A program made the position numbers and the translations under genes. Of a stretch of DNA of 64,000 bases, positions 1-10,593 are shown piece after piece. This DNA comes from Rutpela maculata (taxonomy: Eukaryota; Arthropoda; Insecta; Coleoptera; Cerambycidae): assembly GCA_936432065.2 (NCBI GenBank), contig OW386287.2, positions 74,023,804-74,087,803 on the forward strand, in the 5' to 3' direction. How positions within the stretch are numbered: position 1 is the stretch's first letter; the number at the start of each line of letters is the position of its first letter. The notes beneath the pieces are model-generated. The model had not been told where the DNA came from and did no database searches. It was given only the letters and a program-made list of their open reading frames with translations.

Positions 1-118
1 ATATATGTATATGTGTGTATGTGTGTGTATGTATGTATATATATATATATATATGTGTATGTATATATATGTGTATATATATGTATATATATGTGTATAT
101 GTATGTATATATATATAC
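1..118. repeat. TA/TG microsatellite
   Basis: Alternating TA, TG and GTAT motifs run from the window edge and end at about 118. The array may continue outside the window. Confidence 0.95.
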
Positions 119-574
119 TAAATCCTTAAGACTATATCAATTCTTTTTACACTGAACATACACAACAAATGCAAGTATTTAAAAAGCAGGAACACCCACT
201 CGCAAGGGCTCCTTTTGTGGGTTTTGCTCCATTTATTTACTGCTCTTTGTTAATAGCAATACGCTGAAAAAAAATGTATTACTGTTCTAATGTTTTAACC
301 AATAATGTACTGTTATTTCTTTTTCCGTAAATAAATATTATTATTATTATTATTATTATATATGATGAAAATGAGGCTTCCAGTTACAGACAGCGACAGC
401 GGTAGCTCAGATTAGAAGATGGCCTCCCCTAAACTTACACTAGTTTAACTACAATTAATAATTATTTCTAATTTTATCTTATAATTTTAAATTACAATTA
501 ACACCTATTGTCTTTAAATTTCAATTAATACAATATAATGTCCAACATAATTAATATTACCTGAATCCTGGATT
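119..574. other. AT-rich spacer with (TTA)n
   Basis: No coding signal is visible. A (TTA)8 microsatellite occupies 337-360. The rest is low-complexity AT-rich sequence. Confidence 0.6.
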
Positions 575-1382
575 ACACAGGCCTGCAAAAAAAAATTATG
601 AAAACTTTTTTATTATTTAGGGTAATCTAACAGTTTTGAAGGGTGCTGAATCTGAAAATGACATCAGTTTTTCTCCATCACCCACCGTTTTTCCGCAACT
701 CGACCCAATATTTTGAACCTAATAGGCATGAATATGACTATTTTGGAATGTAGAGAATGTCTTAAAATTTTTTAAAAAGGTTTCATTATTCCAAATTAAG
801 TTTATTTACAGCGAAAGACACTGTTAATGTATTTTTAATTAATTTAGTCCACATTGATGGCCCTGTACTTCCTTTCCCTATTCATGGAAAAGCTCCGATT
901 GTTATTTTTCCTCTTGTGAGTAACATCTGGATTCTCTCGATGAAGTGACCAGCAGTAGCCTCAATGCAAATACTCAACTACAAATATGTGTGTACCTATA
1001 TAGTCCTCGGTGATATTATGTTATTATTTTACATAAAAACGTCGGCGTCTTTGAATGGCGGTACAAATTGTACCACCACTCAAAGACGCTGACGTTTTTT
1101 ATGTATATAATATCACCCAGGACTGAGGAGATCGATACACTCCTTAAAACTTATTATTTATTATTGTCAAATCCTGAATTGTGTCCATTTATATGTTACA
1201 AGTTATAATAAATGTGTGAGGCTGCCTATCAACTAAAAATTTCCTACAGTCACCCAGAAAAAATTAAATTTGCAAAAAAACTGAGGGTGAATTTTTTCAT
1301 TATTTTTCCCGGATTCGACACCCAAAAATCTATAAAAGTCACCTGTTAGTTTTAAATAAGTTCTTTGGTCGCAGGCCTGTGT
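575..1382. mobile_element. Foldback-type inverted-repeat element
   Basis: The outer ends are exact inverted repeats (ACACAGGCCTGC at 575-586 and its complement at 1371-1382). Imperfect complementarity continues inwards for about 150 bases on each side, for example the AATCTAACAG segment near 623 against CTGTTAGTTTT near 1343. A separate 123-bp palindrome sits in the middle. There is no coding capacity, so this is a non-autonomous foldback or long-TIR MITE. Its class is unknown. Confidence 0.7.
1002..1124. repeat. 123-bp near-perfect palindrome
   Basis: The left arm AGTCCTCGGTGATAT mirrors the right arm ATATCACCCAGGACT, and pairing runs into the centre GGTACAAATTGTACC. The inner arm carries CGTCGGCGTCTTTGA. 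A related inner sequence occurs in the palindrome at 4370-4484, so the two look like one family. Confidence 0.85.
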
Positions 1383-1466
1383 TATTGGAGTTCTTTGGCA
1401 TACTTATATTTTGAGTTAGTTTCATAGAAAACAAGGCAATACATAGTAAACAGCAAATTTGACGAG

Positions 1467-1863
1467 GGGCGAGCGTAGAGGCGACTTCAATGTGAATATC
1501 AGTCGATATTCCATTGAAGCAACGTCGAGCGCGGTTAGTACTTGGATGGGTGACCCACCTATCTTGGGAAATACAGCGTTCTCGTCCCACCTTCTAGAGG
1601 CTTGTATATCAGTGTATACTCGGAAGTTACGTAATTTCAGACGAGGATTACGTAGTGGATATACCATCCTTCGGAGGGGATGTAAAGCAGCCGGTCCCTT
1701 GTCTATTAAATGTTAGGCAAGTAAAAGATCCCTACTCTTCTTAAGGGAAGAGGTTCGGCAAAATTTCCAGGTTGGGGGTAGCTCGTCTCCTGGCGTCGGT
1801 GATAGCCCCTGGTAGCGGAAATAGGCCGACGTTAAATAATTATAATAAAAAAAAAAAAAAAAA
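1467..1863 (+). mobile_element. 5S rRNA-derived SINE, full length
   Basis: The first ~120 bases resemble the 3' two thirds of eukaryotic 5S rRNA. The best stretch is GCGCGGTTAGTACTTGGATG (from 1530), followed by GGTGACC and TTGGGAA. A unique body of about 260 bases follows and ends in a run of A at 1847-1863. The flanks 1455-1466 and 1861-1872 are a 12-bp direct repeat with one mismatch (AAATTTGACGAG / AAATTTGATGAG), which fits a target-site duplication. A 5S-type head, a body, an A tail and a duplication together define a SINE mobilised in trans by a LINE. A 3'-tail fragment of the same family lies at 40251-40303. Open frames across it are incidental. Confidence 0.88.
1517..1557 (+). promoter_or_regulatory. 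5S-type internal pol III promoter
   Basis: AAGCAACGTCGAGC (1517-1530) corresponds to the A box and intermediate element of 5S genes. CTTGGATGGGTGACC (1541-1555) corresponds to the C box bound by TFIIIA. Spacing matches 5S rRNA. A small insertion after GACC separates the C box from the TTGGGAA that normally follows closely. Present activity is unknown. Confidence 0.65.
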
Positions 1864-1965
1864 TTTGATGAGAGAAAGCCATATTTGGAATATTTCACAT
1901 AGTCTGAAATATTTCATGAAATTTCAATTTCAAATAAATATATTTCGTGAAATTTTACATCCCTA

Positions 1966-3695
1966 AATGTGAATTGTCAAGTCAGGGCAGTTTCTTTGTT
2001 TTAACGTGTTCAGGGGATCAACATAAGTTCACAGTTCAGTTTTGCAGTTTCTGCGAGGTCGGCGTACTGTTTATTTAAACAATTTAATTTTTTAGATCGT
2101 GTTTTCCTTATCTATAAGTCCTATGGAAAACAACAAAAAGAAGAAAAATGTTCGCTATGAACTGAACAATAAAAGTACATAAATTGTAATTCATTCCAAT
2201 TATTATTATTTAAAAAACATTGAATATCGCAAAATTATACGTTTCTAAACAAATCACCGTTCTTTCAAAAATAATGGATAATATTCAATGAAATTTTGGA
2301 GAAATATAGCTCTTATAAAGTACAATCACTACTTACAATTTCAAATCAAAATGGTTATTAGAACGGCTCAAATATACAATTGTTGCCAAAACTTTGCACC
2401 CTTGAGAAATCCTGCCATCAAAACCAAGAAATGTGTACGAAGGCTAAAATTGTAGCTTTTGATAAGTACTTTAAGATCACGGAGAATTTTTTTTCAAAAT
2501 TTAAACCTTTTTTTTATTGCAATAATTTGGAACTGAAATACGTTAGTTTTTACGTTTAGTCACTTATAAATAAACAAATCGATATTTCCTATTGAAATTT
2601 GGACTGTTTATTCTCCAATGTCTATTATTTTGTCTCTGCTACTTGAAAATAATTCAAAGCTACAGATACTGTATAGAGGTCCGAAAGTGATTTTAGTGAT
2701 TTTGTTAGAGATCCAAAAATCACCAAATATGTCTAAATGTTATATTATGTTCTTACAAACCCGGTTTTAGTCGCTAGATAGCCCAGAGGGTAAGGCAACT
2801 AGCACTGTTTATTCGGACGTCTCGGTTTCAAATCCTGCTCGCGAAATATATTTTTTTCAGTGTATCAGTATTATTAAAAGTTTTACAAAGCTGTAGACAT
2901 GAACATAAGGTTCAAGTTAGGTGACAAAAATTTAGAAAGTTGTAAAAAAATTGAAAATTATGTTCTCAAAGCCACTTTATTCGATGTTATTTTAACAATT
3001 GTAGCTTTGGATTATTTTCAAATAGCAGAAACAAAATAATAAGCATTGGAGACCAGCCTAAAGTTCAAGGAAAAATATCGATTTGTTTATTTATAAGTGA
3101 CCTAAACGTAAAAACTAACGTATCTCAGCTTCAAATGCAAGTAGAGCATTGTTTTTTTTTTCAAAAGTTGGCTTTTTTAATCTACTCTCATTACTCGTTT
3201 ACTATTTTTGATTTCATAAAAGAACCAGAGAGTTACTTGAATTTGTTTATAACTGAAATTTCGAGAACTAAAAACAACTGCAATAAAACGGGTTTAAATA
3301 TTGAAAAAAAAATGTTTTTCTCTGTGATCTTAAAGTACTTATAGAATGCTACAATTTGAGCCATCGTACACATTTCTTAGTTTTGATGGCAGGATTTCAC
3401 AAGGGTGCATAGTTTTAGCTACAATTGTATATTTGAGCCGTTCATCATATTGATTTGAAATTTTAAGTGGTGACTATACTTTATAAAATATACAAAATTT
3501 CGTTGAATATTATCCATTATTTTTTAAAGAACAGTGATTTGTTTAAAAACTCGTAATTTTGCAATGTTCAATTTTATTAAAATAATAATAACAATACGCC
3601 GACCACGCAGAAACTGCAAAATTTAGCTGTGAACTTAAATTGACCCCCTGAACATGTTAAAACCGAAAAACTGCCCTGACCAGACAATTCACATT
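1966..3695. mobile_element. 1.7-kb foldback element with long inverted arms
   Basis: The left arm (1966 to about 2668) and right arm (about 3003-3695) are inverted copies of each other. Outer ends are AATGTGAATTGTC and its complement. Long matches include CTGCCATCAAAACC near 2411 against TTTTGATGGCAGG near 3383, and the ACGTTAGTTTTTACG block near 2540 against its complement near 3103. The right arm carries an extra ~100-bp stretch around 3175-3285. The loop of about 330 bases contains a tRNA-like sequence. No transposase is visible, so it is non-autonomous. Confidence 0.85.
2771..2844 (+). other. tRNA-like sequence in foldback loop
   Basis: TCGCTAG (2771-2777) can pair with CTCGCGA (2838-2844) at six of seven positions, like an acceptor stem. 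TAGCCCAGAGGGTAAGGC (2779-2796) resembles a D-arm/A box, and GGTTTCAAATCC (2824-2835) resembles a T-arm/B box. Total length of 74 nt is right for a tRNA. The T stem and anticodon arm pair poorly, so this is a relic or mimic and not a clear functional tRNA. It lies in the loop of the foldback. Confidence 0.45.
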
Positions 3696-4369
3696 AAAAT
3701 CCTAAATTGACTCCACTACTTGTGATTATGCCATTATCATTTTCAGAATTTTTTTTTTATGAACAGTGACTTTTTCTTGTAAACTCTTTACTACATTTTC
3801 TGACACACATACTGTATGCCGTTACATTAATTGTCTTTCTAAATGTAATAATGGATAACTATGCTCCATGTTCGTTGACTAATCTGCGCCTTTGAAGCAA
3901 AGTAAATAAGTATCGACTTATTTGATGGATGACACTCCATATTACATTTTGGACGTGTAAAAACACAAACTGAAAATAAATTGCCACAACTGTTATTTTC
4001 TCATACTTTAATCTGCTACAGGACGTATTCCTGTTAATACGGTATACGCCCAACAGGCGACAGATTATATGAAACCTTGTCAATGTCAGATAAGGTTATT
4101 TATTACCTGGCTGGACGTCTAGGCGTCTATGTGCAATGACATGATAGTTTCCTGTTGAAAAAATCGTAGTTTACCATGCACTTTTATTTTCAACTGCAAA
4201 CTCTTGGTGTATCATCATAGTCATTATGTTAAAATTTATTTTAACACCTTTTGTACAGTTGGACTTATTTGCTTTCTGGAACTGTAGATATCTAGAATAT
4301 AAATAATATATACGAACATTTCATGAAATAAATACGAGGAATAAACTTAAAAAAGAAAATAGAAACATT
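3696..4369. other. AT-rich spacer, nothing recognised
   Basis: No convincing reading frame, repeat copy or RNA motif was found. Short open frames here show no recognisable domain. Confidence 0.5.
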
Positions 4370-4484
4370 ATAGTTGACTACAGACTTATTATGCGTGTAA
4401 AAAAATGTGGGTGTCTTTGATCATTACCGCACGGACAAAGATGCCGACATTTTTTACACGCATAATAAGTGTGTAGTCAACTAT
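4370..4484. mobile_element. 115-bp palindromic MITE
   Basis: The termini ATAGTTGACTA (4370-4380) and TAGTCAACTAT (4474-4484) are exact inverted repeats. Pairing extends nearly to the centre, past TTATTATGCGTGTAAAAAA and its partner. The inner GTGTCTTTGA / CAAAGATGCCGAC motif matches the inner arm of the palindrome at 1002-1124. Confidence 0.85.
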
Positions 4485-5030
4485 GCTTGATAATTTAAAA
4501 AAAGGTAAAAATAAATTAAACAACATAATACATTATAATTTTTTTTTAAAAAACGTGAAATATAGTCACAGATCGCAAATGTAAAAAAAAGATTTTCCTA
4601 TCAGTTAATTTTTCTAATGATCACTGTGAAGGTATACACAGTGATAAAGAGTCGACGTATTTAATAAATATTTCTTAAAAATAGGTCTGAATATGACGAA
4701 AAAAATTAATAACGATAATAATGACTAATAGTCAAAGAAGGAACAGATACCAAATTTTAGAGTACTGTAATTTGTAGATCAAAATGAAATAACCCTACAT
4801 ATTGGATTATTGAAAAATAAATGTAGTTTGGGTATGGATAACTGTGTGTGTATTAAAAAAAATACATACCTTCATTTTTAAGTCATCCTCTGCAACATAT
4901 AAACACCATATTTTCTACGGGTATTATACCGTCACATTTTAAACAATCTGTAGTTGTAGGTCTCTCATAATATATTGATTGATAGGTTTGAAAAAATTGA
5001 AATTAGTGGCTTGCGATAGAGATAAAGATA
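4485..5030. other. AT-rich spacer, nothing recognised
   Basis: Low-complexity AT-rich sequence with poly-T/A runs and no supported feature. Confidence 0.5.
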
Positions 5031-5345
5031 AAGATTACCTACCGTTAGAAAACAATTAATAACATGCTTCGTAAACTAGGTACAGCTGAAATAGGTGTAT
5101 CACAAGGTACAGTACTCGGTCCAATTTTACTCTTAATTTATGCATGTAACATCTCAGAATTACGAAATAATGACTTTAAAGGAATACCGTACGCAGATAT
5201 TTCCTCAAATTCCCTAAATTTTAATTATGGCCCATTCAACAAACCAAAATATTTCAGAAGAAACGAAAAATCACTAATTGCAGTGGTTTTGATTTTTTTT
5301 GAGGCTCGTGAAGAGTATTATGACACTTTTGATGAGATTCTATAA
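5031..5345 (+). pseudogene. LINE reverse transcriptase fragment
   Basis: A frame open from 5064 reads GVSQGTVLGPILLLIYACN, followed about 25 residues later by YADIS. This matches the LINE reverse transcriptase fingers/palm signature (G-V-P-Q-G-S/T-V-L-G-P-x-L-F-x-I-Y) and a decayed Y-A-D-D catalytic motif, in which the second Asp is Ile. Only about 60 residues are recognisable, and the C-terminal part of the frame looks unrelated. It is a 5'- and 3'-truncated dead copy of a Jockey/CR1-like non-LTR retrotransposon. The clade cannot be fixed from this length. Confidence 0.75.
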
Positions 5346-5771
5346 ATACAAACATACTGCATGGTATACTAACCAACGTTTCGACAATCAAGATGGTGTC
5401 ATCGGGAAATGATTAAAATTGCAAGTATAGCAATTAAAACTACAATCTTTTTAAACCTATATAACTTTTGAACTAGTTGAGATAATGAAATGCGGTTTTC
5501 GCCAGTCTTCTTCTAATTTTGTTTGAAGTTATTTCCTGAGTATCCGTCTTTTTTTGTTTAACCGGAAATGACATAGCGTATTTTCGGGGATAGGGCAAAT
5601 TTGTTAGTTCAAATGGAACACCCTGTATGTTTCCCACAGTTGGAAAGTCCATTGTTTCCCCTTTCCAAAAAGTCCATATTTGTCATGAGAATTATACAGT
5701 GATGGTTTTATAAGTTTTTAAAGTGAATACTGCGTTTAATCGAAATGGTACAAAAAAAACTAGTGGAAGCA
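5346..5771. other. Spacer with a transposon-type end
   Basis: AACACCCTGTATG at about 5609-5621 resembles the terminal CACCCTGTA shared by several mariner-type elements in this window. No matching left end was found, so no element is called. Confidence 0.4.
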
Positions 5772-6669
5772 TTATACTCTTCGCCGATTTACTGAGCTTT
5801 TTGTATAATTGTTACACATTCTATAGGATACTCTTCGCATTTTTCTTGTAAATAATGTTAGTTTTTGGACATTCTAAATTTTGTGATACCAACTTTGTTG
5901 TGAAAAAAAATATATAAAAAAAAATCACGATGTGAGGGATCGAACCCGGGACCTTTGGATTGCGAGACGAATGAATGAATGAATAACAATTTATTAATAA
6001 TTTTTATACATGTATGCGCCTCGCCGGAACTTGGTCCGGAGCCAGCCAGACAACTACGTCGCACAGCGTCGTGGTGATTGTAGGGCTGGGCGGAGCCGGT
6101 CCGGTTTGGCTTAACGAGAGATGATATGTAGGTTAGTGCTCCTGTCTGCCGCAGGCAGACTTAAAAACTAAACTCTTGCCGCTACACCACCATTTCTTAT
6201 TACTAAAATTGTTAATGAGTGTAATATATACCATTAGAAAATTTATTGTGATTATTAGGAAATACACATTAGTAAAATGTATTAAAAAAAAATAGTGATA
6301 GGAAATAACATTTCGCAAGGTTTCTATTTATTACAAACCATAAAAAAATGTAAAAAATATTTTTTTAAATTTTAAATTACTAATAACTTACTTATTTACC
6401 AATCTATTTTGTTAAAAAACAATAGGGTTCTTCCTTTAGCTAACACTAAGTTACTCTCTAAATTTCAATACAATCGGATTTTTCTTTCTTGAGTTATCGT
6501 GCTTACAAGAAACGTGACGGACGGACGGACAGACGGATATTTTGAAAGTTGTTCAGAATTCGTTCACTAACATAACGATATAAAAATTTTTTCTCTACGA
6601 GCGATATTTACTGATTTAGAAATGTGCCGATCAAATACAATATACTCTTCGTTTTTGCGAAGAGTATAA
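5772..6669. mobile_element. 0.9-kb TIR element with tRNA-like core
   Basis: TTATACTCTTCGC at 5772-5784 is mirrored by GCGAAGAGTATAA at 6657-6669. The first ~120 bases are repeated in opposite orientation at 61862-61990, so this is a dispersed family. A short hairpin (TACTCTTCG, T-rich loop, CGAAGAGTA) lies at the right end, 6642-6668. Inside are a tRNA-like sequence split by an insertion and a GACG microsatellite at 6516-6536. There is no transposase. Confidence 0.6.
5924..6192 (-). other. tRNA-like relic split by a GC-rich insertion
   Basis: On the minus strand, GTAGCGGCAAGAG (6173-6185) looks like an A box. AGGTCCCGGGTTCGATCCCT (about 5935-5954) is a good T-arm/B box. The two halves are separated by about 185 bases (about 5964-6152) that are much richer in GC than the surroundings. 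On the minus strand this insert ends in an ATTC repeat, like a LINE-type or SINE-type tail. Removing it restores tRNA-like spacing. A perfect hairpin, GTCTGCC/GGCAGAC, sits at 6144-6160 at the junction. It is either a tRNA pseudogene or a tRNA-derived part of the host element. Confidence 0.45.
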
Positions 6670-7118
6670 TAACGAACTATGAATGAATATGTAGTTCAAG
6701 AGTTTCATAGCAGAATTAGAAATATGATAGATATGATCAGTAATTATGAACTTTGAATCAAAGGTGACGCCTAAGTCTTTTATAGTACTTCTACGACTTA
6801 TAAAAGTATTATTTATGATGTAGTCATAGATTAGAACATTTGTACTTTTTGTAAAACAATACAATAAAACGTTGGATAATAAGCTCAAGTCCGTTTAATT
6901 GGCATCAAGATTCAACGGAGATCAATGGAGATCATGTTGGATTTTAAGCAATCCGTTTGATATTTTATGGGCAGAAACAGTTTCGAATCATCAGCATGTA
7001 CCAAGCATTCGTATTCTTTTATAACTGTTGTAATATCATTGATAAATATCTTAAAACAACAATGGGACCAGATTGATACCCTGTGGTGTGTCTGAACTAC
7101 TGTGATAGCTATTGACAT
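6631..7118 (-). pseudogene. LINE reverse transcriptase relic
   Basis: The frame 7118-6912 contains IFINDITTVIKEYECLVHAD followed by DSKLF. This is the LINE palm region, with H-A-D-D in place of the usual F/Y-A-D-D. The next frame, 6888-6631, contains STIKDLGVTFDSKF and DHIYHI, the thumb-region signature (I-K-D-L-G-V-x-F-D). A frameshift of about 25 bases separates the two. The upstream G-V-P-Q-G block is degraded. The order and spacing fit a Jockey/CR1-like element with both ends missing. The downstream end runs into the right terminus of the 5772-6669 element. Confidence 0.82.
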
Positions 7119-7385
7119 ATATTGACTTCGTTTTCACTTAAATAGTTTTTTATGAAGGATGGCGGTGCCATGCCTAAAAGAATGATTTCGTAGGCACTTT
7201 CTTGAGTAGAATCCGTTGCTGGTAAGAAGAAAATTATGCATAGACATTAACTTGTGTTTTTTGTTAATGGAACACCCTGTAAATTATTCCATTATTCGAT
7301 CACAACTTAAATTAGCTATCCAACGATATATCATATGTGATATTTATCTCTAGAAAAAGTGGTTAATTTTCGAAAAATTTAATAT

Positions 7386-8091
7386 CAGGGTGTCCCGAAA
7401 CTCCCGCCTTTCTCTTTAGGTGCTAATTCTCCATGCAAAAATAGTAAGAAAAGTTCCTATAAACATGTGTCCGGAAATGCTTCCTAAGGGAGCTACGGCC
7501 CTCTAAGAATGGCGCAAAAACAGGTATTTTTACTAATTATCTCAGAAATGATTTGGGACAACTTTATGAAACTTGGTTAACTTTTTTCGATTAATAAAGG
7601 TTATTGTTTTATTCCTACTTTAAAAATAAATAATGCGCATTTAGCAAACGAATACGCAATATTTCGTTTAGACCGCTTTTACTCGAAAACGGCTTGCCAT
7701 ATGGCTAATTGTAAAGAGGACCTTTTTTATGCAGAATTAACCAGGGAATCATAATCAGGGATTAAAATACTAAAAATGTCAAATGGAAAAATTGATATGT
7801 AGAAACAAAGAACACCGACCCCTCGTTTCTCCGCCCCTGGATAAAATTAATTTTAGCTAATACTGTAAAACAATAACCTTTAATAATCGAAAAAAGTTAA
7901 CCAAGTTTCATAAAGTTGTCCCAAATCATTTCCGAGATAATTAGTAAAAACACCTATTTATGCGCCATCCTTAGAGGGCCGTAGCTCCCTTAGGAAGCAT
8001 TTCCTGACACATGTTTATAGGAACTTTTCTTACTATTTTTGCATGGAGAATTAGCACTTAAAGGGGAAGGCGGGAGTTTCGGGACACCCTG
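7386..8091. mobile_element. 706-bp long-TIR MITE nested in mariner relic
   Basis: CAGGGTGTCCCGAAACTCCC at 7386 is mirrored by GGGAGTTTCGGGACACCCTG ending at 8091. The arms match for about 200 bases on each side, for example GGAGCTACGGCCCTCTAAG against CTTAGAGGGCCGTAGCTCC. The spacer is about 290 bases. It splits the left arm of the surrounding mariner relic, whose sequence resumes at 8092. There is no coding capacity. The termini resemble other CAGGGTG-type ends here. Confidence 0.9.
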
Positions 8092-8176
8092 TATTTTTGA
8101 GGAGACCATGGAAAACTATTAACAACAACACTTCTTATAATATAAATTAATTTCGCCAAAAATAGGAAAAACTAAA

Positions 8177-8652
8177 CTACGATAAATATTCAAATTGTGT
8201 TCCATTGACATCTATGCATTTTTGACACCTTCTCCTTGCAGCATTTGGTGCATTTCCAATCATGACAGGAGTTATTGTCCGAAACGCAGCTAATGTTTTG
8301 TTTTCCAATTCTTCTATGTTATTAGAACGTTCTCTATGTATAATATTTTTTAAATAACTCCAAAGCCAAAAGTAGGCAGGGGTTATATCGGGAGATCTAG
8401 CTGGCCACAAAATAGCACCATTATTTCCTAAAAATTAAACAATATCTAAACTACTTTGTGGTTTATTAATGTCCAGTTAGCTGAATTAATTGTTAGTTAT
8501 CAATTTAGTTACCTTAGCTAACTAGACATTGCTAAACTAGTCCTGAATGATATATAGATACCTATCCAATCCTCCCCAAATTGAGCATTTAAATAATTTC
8601 GTATTTCATTTGACGTATGATCTGGGGCGCGATGGTGTTGGTAAATTAATCT
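8177..8652 (-). pseudogene. Mariner-type transposase, C-terminal half, broken
   Basis: On the minus strand the frame resumes at about 8652 with IYQHHRAPDHTSNEIRNYLN and a WIG motif. This is the region after the second catalytic Asp in mariner-like enzymes, although the usual Q-D-G is altered to H-H-R. After a short insertion, frame 8410-8177 begins with a WPARSPDITP motif. Its SPD-x-TP carries the third catalytic Asp. It continues to a C-terminus with RRRCQKC and NGTQFEYLS, typical of the family. About 20 further codons upstream are visible at 11288-11345, beyond the MITE copy at 8654-11285. The N-terminal DNA-binding region is missing. Dead. Confidence 0.88.
8454..8531. repeat. Small insertion flanked by 8-bp direct repeats
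   Basis: CTAAACTA occurs at 8446-8453 and again at 8532-8539, flanking 78 bases that contain an inverted repeat (AATGTCCAGTTAGCTGAA against TTAGCTAACTAGACATT). The whole insertion of about 130 bases interrupts the transposase between its WIG motif and the NNGAILWPARSPD segment. An 8-bp duplication would suit a hAT-type MITE, but the ends are not clean inverted repeats. Confidence 0.4.
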
Positions 8653-8746
8653 ACACTCAAAGAAAATGATAGGTGAATTCAAACAAAAAGAGCATATGAA
8701 ATCGCGCCTATCTAGTTTCATAGTTAAATCAATCAGAAAAGAATAG

Positions 8747-10167
8747 TAATAAAACCACTGTTGCCAACTCTGTTAGACGAGAAAACTGTAGATAAGCAAA
8801 AAAAACTGTAGAAAACTGGGAATTTATTTAGTAAAACTGTTAATCTACTGTTTTTTTTTTTACTATACAGGGCCCGCCACTTAAAACTCTGCGGACTCGT
8901 AACTTTCTTATTTTTTAAGCTACGACCATGTTCGGCACATCAAATTGTAGATATTTTTAAGGCCTTTAAATATGCATACAGAGTGATTTAAAAAAAATTT
9001 TTTTGAAAAAATTATTACGAAAAGAAAATTAATTTCCTTGAATATTTTTTTCCCTCACCCAATGTTTTCTTGTAGAGGTTTTAATTAGCTTCAATTTATG
9101 TTATTAAAAAAAAATAATAATAAAAATTTTGCAATTTCCTATTAGTACATTTTAATAAAGTTTGTTTTTAAAAATATTTGTTTCTTTTGTTTCTTGTTGC
9201 TGTTTTGTAACGTTGAGTATTGTTTATGATATATGCCTTGTACAAATAAAGCATAAAATTATTATTTACATTTTTTCAGTTATTTAAAAAAAATCAGTTT
9301 GGAATCGGAAGAAATGTTTTTAATTTTTTTCTCTAAAACGAAAGAGAATATCGAATATGACGCGATAACATAAACTGAAGCTAATTAAAACCTTTATAAG
9401 AAAACATTAACAAAGTTCATGTACAGGGAAAAATATTCAAGGAAATTATTTTTCTTTCCGTAATTTTTTCAAAATTTTTTTTTAAATCACTCTGTATGCA
9501 TATTTAAAGGCCTTAAAAATATGTACAATTTGATGTGCCGAACATGGTCGTAGCTTAAAAAATAAGGAAGTTACGAGTCTGTACCTTTCCCGCTCTTTTT
9601 TAACCATCCACTAAATCTTTCGTCATTTAGCTACGAATCAATAAACCTTTGTTCATATTTCGTATATATATTTTTTTTTTTAGTTGTACCATGACTAGTA
9701 GACGCTATATTATCGGAATTAGAATCGCTGCTCTTAATGAACAATATTTTATAAGAACTAAACGATAAAAATATTCGAATTATCGGCCTGGATTTCACTG
9801 GTCATAAACAATGAGTTCGAACAAGACTGCGTAATCATCGTAATGGGTTTCCAAACTAGAGTCAAAGATTAGAGAATTAACCTCTAATCTTTGCTATAGT
9901 GTGGATTTTACAAGTAGCTATAGCGCTAGCGGCATCTAATGACTATTACGAAACCTACTTAGAAATCGTCAGCGATGATCCAAAATTATTTCAGTGGGTG
10001 CGGCATTTTTCCTTTTTGGTGGACTTTAAAAAGTTCAAGTAATACCTAAATAAAATAATTGATCCATATGCGAAAAAAACTGTAGATTCAGCAGGTCGGA
10101 CTAAAAACTGGGAAGAAAACCAAAAAACGGTAGATCTACTGAAAAAACTGTAGGGTTGGCAACTATG
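8747..10167. mobile_element. 1.4-kb insertion inside MITE copy 1
   Basis: The second MITE copy reads straight through GAATAGTCATACAACTT. Here that junction is split by about 1.4 kb. The insert ends carry GTTGCCAAC (near 8760) and GTTGGCAAC (near 10155) in inverted orientation, together with repeated AAACTGTAGA motifs on both sides. It holds its own inverted-repeat element at 8894-9579 and a small hairpin near 9857-9888. There is no coding signal. Confidence 0.7.
8894..9579. mobile_element. 686-bp foldback, innermost of the nest
   Basis: GACTCGTAAC at 8894 is mirrored by GTTACGAGTC ending at 9579. The arms match for over 150 bases, including ACCATGTTCGGCACATCAAA against its complement, and GCATACAGAGTGATTTAAA. 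The left boundary may extend to about 8868 (ACAGGGCCCGCC). The spacer is AT-rich, with no frame. Confidence 0.85.
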
Positions 10168-10593
10168 CATACAACTTTATTTGTTTTCGTAAACAAATAG
10201 TAGTTTAATAATCACATCTTCTTGTAGAACAACAAATTAACTAGTACAATGACATTTTTTTATGTTCACTAACCATTTTCAATTTGGTCTACAATTAAAT
10301 AGTACAACGACTTTGTTTTTTGTTCACCAACTAATTTTTAGGTTGATCTACACTTTATTGTATGATGAAGTTTTTTTTGGTTAGCCAAAATCTCAGTATT
10401 GAGACATCAGACCACCCAAACCAAAGATTCGAGATCGTTTATAAGATCCATCCAAATATATCGATGATCCCTGAGAGAATTTGAACATTGCAATCATGTA
10501 ATTTTCTATAAATTCATAAGAGTATAAGATAATGCATGATTGATTGTCAGTGATTTGTATGTGGCGACATCTAGGAATAATTTCTGTAATGGC

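Noticed and set aside
1339..1716. Overlapping frames of 81-85 codons on both strands
   Set aside because: They fall across the 5S-derived SINE and have no protein signature.
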